Below are positions 15,910 to 23,384 of a DNA stretch of 64,000 nucleotides, in pieces; position 1 is the stretch's first letter; every line of letters begins with the position of its first letter. The DNA is taken from contig NZ_JALKAZ010000002.1 in the NCBI RefSeq assembly GCF_023016005.1, positions 372,001 through 436,000 of the forward strand, in the 5' to 3' direction. A program made the translations under genes and the position numbers. The DNA is from Erythrobacter sp. F6033. GTDB lineage: Bacteria > Pseudomonadota > Alphaproteobacteria > Sphingomonadales > Sphingomonadaceae. The notes under the pieces are model-generated. The model made no database searches and was not told the DNA's origin. It worked only from the letters and a program-made list of their open reading frames with translations.

Positions 15910-16440
15910 TTAGTTGCGTTTGCGGGCCTCTAAATGCCCAAAACAGGCCGCTTCTTCCGAAAGCTTGATAGAAGCTGGATTGGAGCGTGCGATCATGCTT
16001 GGCCACATGCACATATGCAGTGCTTTCGTGTCAGCGTCGGTCAAGACTGCAAAGCCGAACTCGTCCTTTGGGTAGGACGCGGGGTCGGTGGTGCTGCCCA
16101 TGCAATCCGGCAGCCCATTCCCGGTTTGCGCTGTGGTGATCAGCCAGTGATACCCATCATCGCGCTTTTCAACACGCCACTGATTTACAATCCGCTGCTG
16201 ACCGCTTTGAATTCTGCCGACGCCGCTCCCATCGAATTCCCAGATTTCGGTGCATTCCGGCGCGCCATCGGTTCCAATTTTTCGACTTATGAAGGTCCAT
16301 GTCTTCACAGACGAAAGCCGCTCGAACAGCGCTTTGGCAGTAGGACTGGTGCCGTGCGCCAACGCAAGAGAAGGCTGGCTGAGTAAACCCAGACTGCCTG
16401 CCGCCAAAGCAAACTTCCAGCGACCAGAGGGATGCGCCAA
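15910..16440 (-). CDS. Secreted protein of unknown function
   Basis: A 176-residue protein with an N-terminal signal sequence (KFALAAGSLGLLSQPSLALA) followed by a mature domain beginning HGTSPTAKALFERLSSVKTW. The body has several tryptophans and four cysteines (CTEIWEF, GLPDCMGS, MCMWPSM and EEAACFGH), so one or two periplasmic disulfides are possible. No known domain is recognised. It starts five bases after the clpA stop on the same strand, so it is probably co-transcribed with clpA, although nothing suggests a shared task. Confidence 0.75.
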   Translation of the reverse strand: MAHPSGRWKFALAAGSLGLLSQPSLALAHGTSPTAKALFERLSSVKTWTFISRKIGTDGAPECTEIWEFDGSGVGRIQSGQQRIVNQWRVEKRDDGYHWLITTAQTGNGLPDCMGSTTDPASYPKDEFGFAVLTDADTKALHMCMWPSMIARSNPASIKLSEEAACFGHLEARKRN

Positions 16441-16445
16441 AGAGA

Positions 16446-18845
16446 TCAGCTCTCTTTGTCGCTATCTGACGCTTCGGGATTGGTATCACCCGTATCCTTT
16501 GCCGGGGGCGTTTTCTTTGCGGCGGGCTTTTTCTTCGCCGCCGGTTTGCGCTTTGGCTTGGCCTTGGGCGGGGCCGGCGTTAGCTCGAAACTGGGCTTGC
16601 CATCCTTCACCGTGACATGAACCTCGCCGCCATCGGCGAGCTTACCGAACAGCAATTCTTCGGCCAGCGGCTGCTTGATCTTGTCTTGGATCAAGCGACC
16701 CATCGGACGTGCGCCATAGAGCTTGTCGTAGCCTTTTTCGGCCAGCCAATCGCGGGCATCGCCATCGAATTGAATGTGGACGTTCTGTTCGGCCAGCTGG
16801 AGTTCGAGCTGCAGGATGAACTTGTCGACCACACGCGCAACTGTGCTCTTGCCGAGATAGGCAAATGGCACGATCGCATCGAGACGGTTGCGGAATTCCG
16901 GCGTGAACATCTTTTTGACCGCTTCGGCGCCTGCATCTTCTTTCGACACATCGCCAAAGCCGATGCCTTGGCTGGCCATCATGGATGCACCGGCATTGGT
17001 CGTCATGATGAGCACGACATTGCGGAAATCGACTGTTTTGCCGTGATGGTCGGTCAGACGGCCATTATCCATCACCTGAAGCAGGATGTTGAACAAGTCG
17101 GGGTGCGCTTTCTCGATCTCGTCGAGCAGCAGCACACAATGCGGGTTCTGATCGACCGCATCGGTCAGCAGGCCGCCCTGATCATATCCGACATAGCCCG
17201 GAGGCGCACCGATCAGGCGCGAAACGCTGTGGCGCTCCATATATTCGGACATGTCGAAGCGTTTCAGCTCGATGCCCATGATCGACGCGAGTTGGCGCGC
17301 AACCTCTGTCTTGCCGACGCCGGTCGGGCCGCTGAACAGGAACGAGCCGATGGGCTTGTCCGGATCTCGCAGACCAGCACGCGACAGCTTCATTGCTGTG
17401 GCGAGGCGAGTGATCGCTTCGTCCTGACCAAACACGACGTGTTTTAGATCACGGTCGAGGTTTTGTAGCGCCGCCTTGTCATCCTTGCTGACCGATTTCG
17501 GCGGGATACGGGCCATCGTCGCGATGACTTGCTCGATCTCGCGCGCGGTGATTTTCTTTTTGCGGCGGCTGGGCGGGACCAGCATCTGCATCGCACCAAC
17601 TTCGTCGATCACGTCGATAGCTTTGTCGGGCAGTTTGCGATCATTGATATAGCGCGCCGACAATTCGACGGCGGTTTTCAGCGCGTCGGGTGTGTATTTC
17701 ACACCGTGGTGATCTTCGAACGCGGTGCGGAGGCCTTTGAGGATTTTGATCGTGTCCTCAATCGTTGGCTCGTTCACATCAATTTTCTGGAACCGGCGCA
17801 GCAGCGCGCGATCCTTTTCGAAGTGATTGCGGAATTCCTTGTAGGTGGTCGAGCCGACGCAGCGGATCGTGCCGCCGGACAACGCTGGCTTTAGCAGGTT
17901 GGACGCATCCATTGCCCCGCCGCTGGTCGCGCCAGCACCGATGACGGTGTGAATCTCGTCAATGAAGAGCACCGCGTGCGGCATCCCTTCGAGTTCGGTG
18001 ACGACCTGTTTAAGTCGCTCTTCAAAATCGCCGCGATAGCGCGTGCCTGCAAGCAGAGCGCCCATATCGAGCGAGTAGATAACCGCCTCATTCAGGACTT
18101 CGGGCACATCGCCTTCGACGATTTTGCGCGCGAGACCTTCTGCAATCGCTGTTTTACCAACGCCGGGATCGCCAACATAAAGCGGGTTGTTTTTCGACCG
18201 GCGGCAGAGGATCTGGATCGTCCGGTCCACTTCTGGCCCGCGACCAATCAGCGGATCGACTTTGCCGTCTTCGGCTTTCTTGTTGAGATTGACGGTAAAC
18301 TGGTCGAGCGCGGTTTCTTTCTGCTTGCCACCGTCTTTGGTCGCTTCGGCGGTCTCGCCCGCATTCTCGTCTGCACCGGTCGGCTGGTTAGATTCGATCT
18401 GACGTCCGCCTTTGCCGATGCCGTGGCTGATAAAGCTCACCGCATCCAGACGGCTCATATCCTGCTGTTGCAGGAAATAGACCGCGTATGAATCACGCTC
18501 AGAGAACAGCGCCACCAGAACATTCGCGCCTGTCACCGTATCCTTGCCCGAGGATTGAACGTGCAGGATTGCGCGCTGGATCACCCGCTGGAAACCGGCG
18601 GTCGGCTGCGGATCGGCGTCTTCCTCAGTCTTCAGCGACTGGTATTCCTGATCCAGATATTGCTTCACGACATCGCCCAGCTCGGCGAGGTCCACACCGC
18701 ACGATGCCATTACAGCGGCGGCATCCTCATCATCGATCAATGCGAGCAGCAGGTGCTCTAGCGTCGCATATTCGTGGCGACGTTCGGACGCATTGCCGAG
18801 CGCATTGTGGAGGGTCCGTTCGAGATTTTGGGCAAAACTGGGCAT
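16446..18845 (-). CDS. clpA: ATP-dependent Clp protease ATP-binding subunit ClpA
   Basis: A 799-residue AAA+ unfoldase. The N-terminal double Clp repeat covers residues 1-145. The first ATPase has GDPGVGKTAIAEGLA near 220, and the second has GPTGVGKTEVARQ near 510. The ClpP-binding loop is visible as SQGIGFGD near 625. It unfolds substrates and feeds them to ClpP. The C-terminus carries an extra low-complexity tail of Pro, Ala and Lys repeats (PKRKPAAKKKPAAKK) not needed for the AAA+ core. Its promoter region holds an inverted repeat at 18926-18951. No clpS is seen next to it. Confidence 0.96.
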   Translation of the reverse strand: MPSFAQNLERTLHNALGNASERRHEYATLEHLLLALIDDEDAAAVMASCGVDLAELGDVVKQYLDQEYQSLKTEEDADPQPTAGFQRVIQRAILHVQSSGKDTVTGANVLVALFSERDSYAVYFLQQQDMSRLDAVSFISHGIGKGGRQIESNQPTGADENAGETAEATKDGGKQKETALDQFTVNLNKKAEDGKVDPLIGRGPEVDRTIQILCRRSKNNPLYVGDPGVGKTAIAEGLARKIVEGDVPEVLNEAVIYSLDMGALLAGTRYRGDFEERLKQVVTELEGMPHAVLFIDEIHTVIGAGATSGGAMDASNLLKPALSGGTIRCVGSTTYKEFRNHFEKDRALLRRFQKIDVNEPTIEDTIKILKGLRTAFEDHHGVKYTPDALKTAVELSARYINDRKLPDKAIDVIDEVGAMQMLVPPSRRKKKITAREIEQVIATMARIPPKSVSKDDKAALQNLDRDLKHVVFGQDEAITRLATAMKLSRAGLRDPDKPIGSFLFSGPTGVGKTEVARQLASIMGIELKRFDMSEYMERHSVSRLIGAPPGYVGYDQGGLLTDAVDQNPHCVLLLDEIEKAHPDLFNILLQVMDNGRLTDHHGKTVDFRNVVLIMTTNAGASMMASQGIGFGDVSKEDAGAEAVKKMFTPEFRNRLDAIVPFAYLGKSTVARVVDKFILQLELQLAEQNVHIQFDGDARDWLAEKGYDKLYGARPMGRLIQDKIKQPLAEELLFGKLADGGEVHVTVKDGKPSFELTPAPPKAKPKRKPAAKKKPAAKKTPPAKDTGDTNPEASDSDKES

Positions 18846-18925
18846 TAGGGAGTCTCTTTGAGAGTGCGGAATTGGCCGCGGGAATCGGGGCCATATGAGA
18901 GGTACGATAAACTATATGGTATGGT

Positions 18926-18951
18926 CGCAAACAATTGCGAGACCGTTTGCG
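18926..18951 (-). promoter_or_regulatory. Inverted repeat in the clpA promoter region
   Basis: Perfect seven-base arms CGCAAAC and GTTTGCG are separated by 12 bases, with a second nested repeat (CGCAA/TTGCG) inside. It lies about 80 bases before the clpA start codon. It is not the CIRCE element. It may be an operator for a dimeric regulator; no regulator is identified. Confidence 0.35.
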
Positions 18952-18960
18952 GCTGTGTGG

Positions 18961-19584
18961 TCATTTTGCGCAGGCCCCTCCAATATGGGATGGCAAAGGC
19001 CACGTGACGATTAAGCTCGGGTAAGGGGCATCGCCGGTATCTTTGGCATCGAATACCGGTTTCTCCCCAAATCGTGCTGCTATCTGGTTAGTCTCTGAGG
19101 TGTCCAAGATTGCTCCAGTGAGACGTCCTTTGTTGACTATCAGCGCCATGTCGCTGTGGCCTTCTACCAACCAAACGTGCTCGCGATTGCGCAGCCCCGT
19201 GTGGTGAATGATCCGATCGTAATATCCGATCATTGTTGCTGTGATGCCGCTGTGTTCAATTTGGGTGCCAATTTCTGCATGGCGAACGCACTGGCGCGGC
19301 CAGATCATCGCCAATTGTGACGCTTCCTCGCAATCGGGGCGCGGCGGAACGTAACCATTGACGCTTTTGCAGACCGAGCGGATGCAATGCATCGTCTCGT
19401 CAGAGCAGTTCGCGATCCGCATGACGGATTGCCCACTTTCTCCGATGTAATACGCCCGCCCGCTGCGCAGGTCTATCTCAAGCGCTGGCAGAATGGTGTA
19501 CCGTTCATGCGAGAAGTTTTGAGCAGGCGTGTTTGCGGGCAGCAAGATTGCGGCCACGGCCAGAAATGCCAGCCGAAACCTCAA
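18961..19584 (-). CDS. Secreted protein of unknown function
   Basis: A 207-residue protein. The N-terminus RFRLAFLAVAAILLPANTPA is a signal peptide. The mature part contains a cluster of cysteines (NCSDETMHC, SVCKSVNGY, DCEEAS and RQCVRH), so it is probably disulfide-rich and periplasmic. I recognise no family. Translation appears to start at TTG 19584, sharing bases with the upstream DUF1192 stop (TTGA); a GGGAAG lies upstream. The two genes are therefore translationally coupled. Confidence 0.72.
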   Translation of the reverse strand: MRFRLAFLAVAAILLPANTPAQNFSHERYTILPALEIDLRSGRAYYIGESGQSVMRIANCSDETMHCIRSVCKSVNGYVPPRPDCEEASQLAMIWPRQCVRHAEIGTQIEHSGITATMIGYYDRIIHHTGLRNREHVWLVEGHSDMALIVNKGRLTGAILDTSETNQIAARFGEKPVFDAKDTGDAPYPSLIVTWPLPSHIGGACAK

Positions 19585-19784
19585 GTGGGCTTCCCGCCGA
19601 ACAAAGCATCTGCGGCGGCTCTGTGCGCGGAGGCTTTATCGCGGTGCGTTTCGACCCGTGTGATCTCGGCTTTGAGTAGCGCCACACGTTCGTCCAGTTC
19701 ATGCCGAGAATAGGGGGCAAGGTCTTCAGCTGCGAGCTTGCTCGCGGCATCGCCTTTCGGGCGGGGAAGGTCGCCGTCGTCCAT
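19581..19784 (-). CDS. DUF1192 domain-containing protein
   Basis: A 67-residue protein of the DUF1192 family: it begins MDDGDLPRPKGDAA and has a coiled helical core with YSRHELDERVALLKAEITR and a short KASAHRAAADALFG tail. Such proteins are common in alphaproteobacteria and have no assigned function. It overlaps the following gene by four bases. It is divergent from the quinone oxidoreductase gene at 19884. Confidence 0.88.
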   Translation of the reverse strand: MDDGDLPRPKGDAASKLAAEDLAPYSRHELDERVALLKAEITRVETHRDKASAHRAAADALFGGKPT

Positions 19785-19883
19785 AATTATGTAACATCCA
19801 ATCCTACTGGCTTGCTGTCAATGCGCATGCTGGGTATTCGTCGCATTGCATTGCACCAAGTGCGATCAAACGGGGCAGTCTTG

Positions 19884-20906
19884 ATGGTGGAAAAGCAGAA
19901 TCCGGTGTTGCCGGAAACGATGTCGGCTATTGGTTTTACTGCGCCGGGCGGGCCGGAAGTGCTTGCGGCAGAGCAGATCGCAGTGCCGATTGTCGGTGAC
20001 AGTGATGTCTTGATCCGGGTGGCCTATGCGGGCGTCAACCGGCCCGATTGCATCCAGCGCGCCGGGCACTATCCGGCTCCTCCCGGAGCTTCGCCAGTGC
20101 TTGGCCTTGAAGTATCCGGCGAAGTGGTTGCTGTTGGCAGCGACGTTCCCGATGAAATGCTGGGCCAGAAAGTGGCCGCTCTCACACCGGGTGGTGGATA
20201 CGCCGAATATTGCACCGCGCCGTGGAACCACTGCTTGCCTATCCCCGAAGGACTCGATCTGAAATCAGCGGCTGCGCTGCCCGAGACGCTGTTCACGGTG
20301 TGGCATAATGTGTTCGAGCGCGGCATGGCGCGCGATGGCGAGCGGTTGCTCGTCCATGGCGGCACAAGCGGGATCGGGACGATGGCGATCATGCTTGCCA
20401 AAGCGTTCGACATCGAAGTGATCGTGACCTGCGGCGACGAAGCCAAATGCGAAGCAGCGCGCAAAGTCGGCGCGGATCTGGCGATCAATTACCGTGAGAG
20501 TGATTTTGTCGAAGCGGTGAAGCAGCATACCGGCGGTGAAGGCGTGAACATCGTGCTCGATATGGTGTCGGGCGATTATGTGCCGCGCAATTTGCAATGT
20601 CTTGCCGAAGATGGCCGCCATGTCACCATCGCCGTGCTGGGCGGAGCGAAGGCGGAACTGTTCATTCCAATGGTGATGATGCGTCGGCTCACGCTGACCG
20701 GATCGACGCTGCGCCCGCGCTCCGACGCTTTCAAAGCGGCGCTGGCGGATGAAATCGCGGCGAACGCATGGCCCTTGTTTACAAGCGGCGAGCTGGCTCC
20801 GATCATGGATCAGACATTTCCGCTCGCCGAGGCTGCTTCAGCCCATGCCCGGATGGAAGCGGGCGAACATATCGGCAAGATCGTGCTAAAGGTCGCTGAT
20901 GACTGA
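19884..20906 (+). CDS. NAD(P)H-quinone oxidoreductase (PIG3-type)
   Basis: A 340-residue medium-chain dehydrogenase/reductase without the structural zinc loop. The N-terminal GroES-like domain contains AGVNRPDCIQRAGHYP, and the Rossmann part has VHGGTSGIGTMAIMLAKAF near residue 155. This matches the PIG3 quinone oxidoreductases, which use NADPH to reduce quinones. The start is uncertain: ATG 19884 is used here, and ATG 19920 would give 328 residues beginning SAIGFTAPGG, with GGAA just upstream. It overlaps the glutathione S-transferase gene by eight bases, so the two are probably expressed together, perhaps in detoxifying electrophiles. Confidence 0.9.
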   Translation: MVEKQNPVLPETMSAIGFTAPGGPEVLAAEQIAVPIVGDSDVLIRVAYAGVNRPDCIQRAGHYPAPPGASPVLGLEVSGEVVAVGSDVPDEMLGQKVAALTPGGGYAEYCTAPWNHCLPIPEGLDLKSAAALPETLFTVWHNVFERGMARDGERLLVHGGTSGIGTMAIMLAKAFDIEVIVTCGDEAKCEAARKVGADLAINYRESDFVEAVKQHTGGEGVNIVLDMVSGDYVPRNLQCLAEDGRHVTIAVLGGAKAELFIPMVMMRRLTLTGSTLRPRSDAFKAALADEIAANAWPLFTSGELAPIMDQTFPLAEAASAHARMEAGEHIGKIVLKVADD

Positions 20907-21528
20907 GCGTTACACCCTTCACGAAGATCCCTGCAGCGGGAATTGCTACAAGATCAAACTGACTGCCGCGCTGTTGAATATCCCGATCGAGACGAAGCAA
21001 TATGATATTCTCGCCGGAGAAACGCGGACAGAAGACTTTCTGGCGAACGTAAATTTGAACGGTCGCATTCCCGTTCTGCAAATCGACAATGACGCCGAAA
21101 CCCGCTTTCTGCCAGAAAGCAATGCGGTCTGCTGGTATCTGGCGCATGGTTCGCCATTAATCCCGCAAGACCGGCTCGGTCAGGCCGATATGCTGCGCTG
21201 GATGTTCTTTGAGCAATACAACCACGAACCCAATGTCGCGACACTTCGTTTTTGGAAGCGGTTCGTGGGTGAAGCCAATCTCTCAGACCGGCAGGTTGCG
21301 CAAATCGAAACTAAGCAAGCCGCTGGCAATGATGCGCTGCGCGTGATGGACGAACATTTGGCGGGCCGCGCTTTTCTAAGCGGTGATAGCCTGTCGCTCG
21401 CGGATATCGTGTTGTTTCCCTACACCCATCTCGCGGAAGAGGGCGGATTTGCCCTACGCGGTTTCCGGCATCTGCGGGCATGGATTACGCGGATCGAAGC
21501 CTTGCCCGGTTTCGTGCCAATGGGCTGA
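20899..21528 (+). CDS. Glutathione S-transferase family protein
   Basis: A 209-residue protein. The thioredoxin-like N-terminal domain contains SGNCYKIKLTAALLNIP and NLNGRIPVLQID, where the cis-proline of the glutathione-binding site is seen. PESNAVCWYLA lies near residue 72. The helical C-terminal domain has LSLADIVLFPYTHLAEEGGF, the usual N-capping segment. The substrate is unknown. The start overlaps the quinone reductase stop region by eight bases. Confidence 0.92.
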   Translation: MTERYTLHEDPCSGNCYKIKLTAALLNIPIETKQYDILAGETRTEDFLANVNLNGRIPVLQIDNDAETRFLPESNAVCWYLAHGSPLIPQDRLGQADMLRWMFFEQYNHEPNVATLRFWKRFVGEANLSDRQVAQIETKQAAGNDALRVMDEHLAGRAFLSGDSLSLADIVLFPYTHLAEEGGFALRGFRHLRAWITRIEALPGFVPMG

Positions 21529-21551
21529 ACGCCCCTCGCGTGCAGTGACTG

Positions 21552-22238
21552 TTACGAACCGTCGCCCCAGCCGCCGCCCTCTGACATGTCTTCTTCGTAA
21601 GAATAGCTGTCTTGTGCGGCATCGTCATATGCCCAGCTGGTCTCGCCAGAATCGCCGCCCCAATCATCCGTAGTGGATGACCAGCTTGCCTGAGCCGCTT
21701 CGCTAAGATGCCGCTGATACAGCGCTGTGGTTGCCAGCTCTTCAAACTGTTCGAGGTCTTGCATGCCAATCGCGGCAAGTGAGATCACCTCGGCAACCTC
21801 TTCCGCCGAACCAGCGGTTGACCGGCCCTTTTCGATATCCCTGTCCCAGCTCCGCATCGCGAAACGAAGGGCCTTTTCGATTTCGGGCTCCGACAAGTAT
21901 TCTGTGCCCGCTGCAGTCTCCCGGGTGACCATTGGCAGGTCTACTGTCACATCGATTGTGGTCCGACCAGCGGACTCTTCGGTCATATGAAACAGAAATT
22001 CACCAGAATCGCCGCCGGGATTTGGCAGCGTGTAGCGGACAGCGCGGAAGTCCTCGCCTGTTTCGCGTGTGATTTTGACGGGGCGGACACCAGCGGCACT
22101 GGTCAGGCTGTTGGGGTTCAGCTGGGTAAAGGCCTTCGCCACCCGCTCTGAAGACGCGTCTACTTTCACGACAAAGTCTTTTCCGCCGCAAGCGGTGAGC
22201 AGTGGAATCGCGAGAATTGGCAGAACTTTGCGAAACAT
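21552..22238 (-). CDS. Predicted lipoprotein with acidic, aromatic C-terminal tail
   Basis: A 228-residue protein with signal sequence MFRKVLPILAIPLLTACGG and lipobox LTAC (Cys17). The mature N-terminal domain of about 150 residues (FVVKVDASSERVAKAFTQLN and VTVDLPMVTRETA) looks like a beta-rich domain, perhaps of a START/SRPBCC-like type; this is a guess. The last 45 residues form an unusual tail rich in Trp, Tyr, Ser, Gly and Asp. I recognise no family. It converges on the glutathione S-transferase gene with 23 bases between. Confidence 0.75.
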   Translation of the reverse strand: MFRKVLPILAIPLLTACGGKDFVVKVDASSERVAKAFTQLNPNSLTSAAGVRPVKITRETGEDFRAVRYTLPNPGGDSGEFLFHMTEESAGRTTIDVTVDLPMVTRETAAGTEYLSEPEIEKALRFAMRSWDRDIEKGRSTAGSAEEVAEVISLAAIGMQDLEQFEELATTALYQRHLSEAAQASWSSTTDDWGGDSGETSWAYDDAAQDSYSYEEDMSEGGGWGDGS

Positions 22239-22291
22239 GATGATGTACCCTGAACAAACCCTTTGGAATTGAGCGGTTTAGGCCATTCAAC

Positions 22292-22306
22292 TTAAGGAAT
22301 AATTGA
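22292..22306 (+). promoter_or_regulatory. Candidate CtrA box upstream of trcR
   Basis: TTAA, seven bases, then TTGA: seven of eight consensus positions. It lies about 150 bases before trcR, a conserved alphaproteobacterial regulator gene. Short motif; chance match possible. Confidence 0.3.
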
Positions 22307-22408
22307 GAGCAGGTCGCGATTATTCATCACGAGAGTGCGGCCCGCCTGCTGTCAGTTCCGCTTTCGCTTGCCCAACGCGGCCCTTTGCCCTATCTGCGAG
22401 AGTGCAAT

Positions 22409-22442
22409 GGCCGCTCCGAAAGGGGCGGCCCTTCTATTTTTT
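22409..22442 (+). promoter_or_regulatory. Terminator-like hairpin in the trcR leader
   Basis: A nine-base-pair stem (22409-22417 with 22422-22430, one G-U pair) closed by a GAAA tetraloop is followed by a T-rich tract, CTTCTATTTTTTA. It looks like an intrinsic terminator in the rightward direction, yet no rightward gene precedes it, and the trcR start lies only about 14 bases beyond. It could be an attenuator of trcR or the end of a short RNA starting near 22300. Confidence 0.6.
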
Positions 22443-22455
22443 ACGGAGTTTTCCT

Positions 22456-23271
22456 ATGGGCCAGCCCACACCGCTGATGCCACACGCAACCGCCACTTGG
22501 CTGGTTGACCACACTGGTCTTTCGTTCGAGCAGATCGCCGAATTTTGCGGAATTCACATTCTCGAAGTTCAGGCGATGGCCGATGATCTTGCAGGCAGCA
22601 AATACACAGGCCGCGATCCGGTGCATGCTGGCGAACTGACACTCGAGGAAATCGAGTTGGGTCAGGCGGATGAGAACTACTCGCTCAAAATGCACAAAGC
22701 ACCGGTTGAAGTGACCCGCACCAAGGGGCCGCGTTACACGCCGGTTTCAAAACGTCAGGACAAGCCGGATGGTATCGCTTGGGTTCTGCGCAATCACCCA
22801 GAAGTATCGGACGCTCAGATCGGCAAACTGATCGGTACCACGCGCAACACAATCGGCGCGATCCGTGAGCGCTCGCACTGGAATATCCAGAACATCCAGC
22901 CGAAAGATCCCGTCACTCTTGGCCTGTGTTCGCAGCGCGAGCTTGATGCTGTCGTTGCCAAGGCCGCCAAGCGCGCCGGAATCACCGAGGAAGTTGAAGC
23001 GGTCGAAAACGCCGATGCCCGGAGTGACAAGGACAAGCTGATCGACGAGCTGCGTGCAGAGCGCGAAGCAAACGTCAAAGCAGCCGCCGAAGCCGCTCAG
23101 GAAGCCGAAGCCGAAGCATGGCTGACCGCCAAGCGTGAAGCGGAAGAAAGCGGCGAAGACATTATCGATCCGGAAAGCGGTTTCAAAGATACGGCGGAAG
23201 AGGCGGCACCAGAAGTCGCCGCTGAAGAAGCCGTAGAAGCACCTGAAGAAGACGGCGAAACTCCGGCCTGA
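22456..23271 (+). CDS. trcR: Cell cycle transcriptional regulator TrcR (DUF1013)
   Basis: A 271-residue protein of the DUF1013 family, named TrcR in Caulobacter relatives. The conserved N-terminal part has PHATATWLVDHTGLSFEQIA and FCGIHILEVQ, then a helix-turn-helix-like segment NHPEVSDAQIGKLIGTTRNT near residue 115. The C-terminal 90 residues are low-complexity, rich in Glu and Ala. Family members associate with RNA polymerase in alphaproteobacteria. The ATG at 22456 has ACGGAG upstream and gives the conserved start; the longer frame upstream covers the leader hairpin. It is followed by a probable terminator. Confidence 0.9.
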   Translation: MGQPTPLMPHATATWLVDHTGLSFEQIAEFCGIHILEVQAMADDLAGSKYTGRDPVHAGELTLEEIELGQADENYSLKMHKAPVEVTRTKGPRYTPVSKRQDKPDGIAWVLRNHPEVSDAQIGKLIGTTRNTIGAIRERSHWNIQNIQPKDPVTLGLCSQRELDAVVAKAAKRAGITEEVEAVENADARSDKDKLIDELRAEREANVKAAAEAAQEAEAEAWLTAKREAEESGEDIIDPESGFKDTAEEAAPEVAAEEAVEAPEEDGETPA

Positions 23272-23284
23272 TTTTGGGACTAGG

Positions 23285-23309
23285 CCGCGGGGCGATTCCT
23301 CGTGGTTTT
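23285..23309 (+). terminator. Probable terminator after trcR
   Basis: An eight-base-pair stem (23285-23292 with 23298-23305, including two G-U pairs) is followed by four T. It lies 13 bases after the trcR stop codon. Confidence 0.5.
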
Positions 23310-23384
23310 CCTACCGTTTGCAGACGAACTGAATTCTCGCATTTTGCGGATCAGTTTTGCTTGTGAAAAATCGGGCGATCGGCC

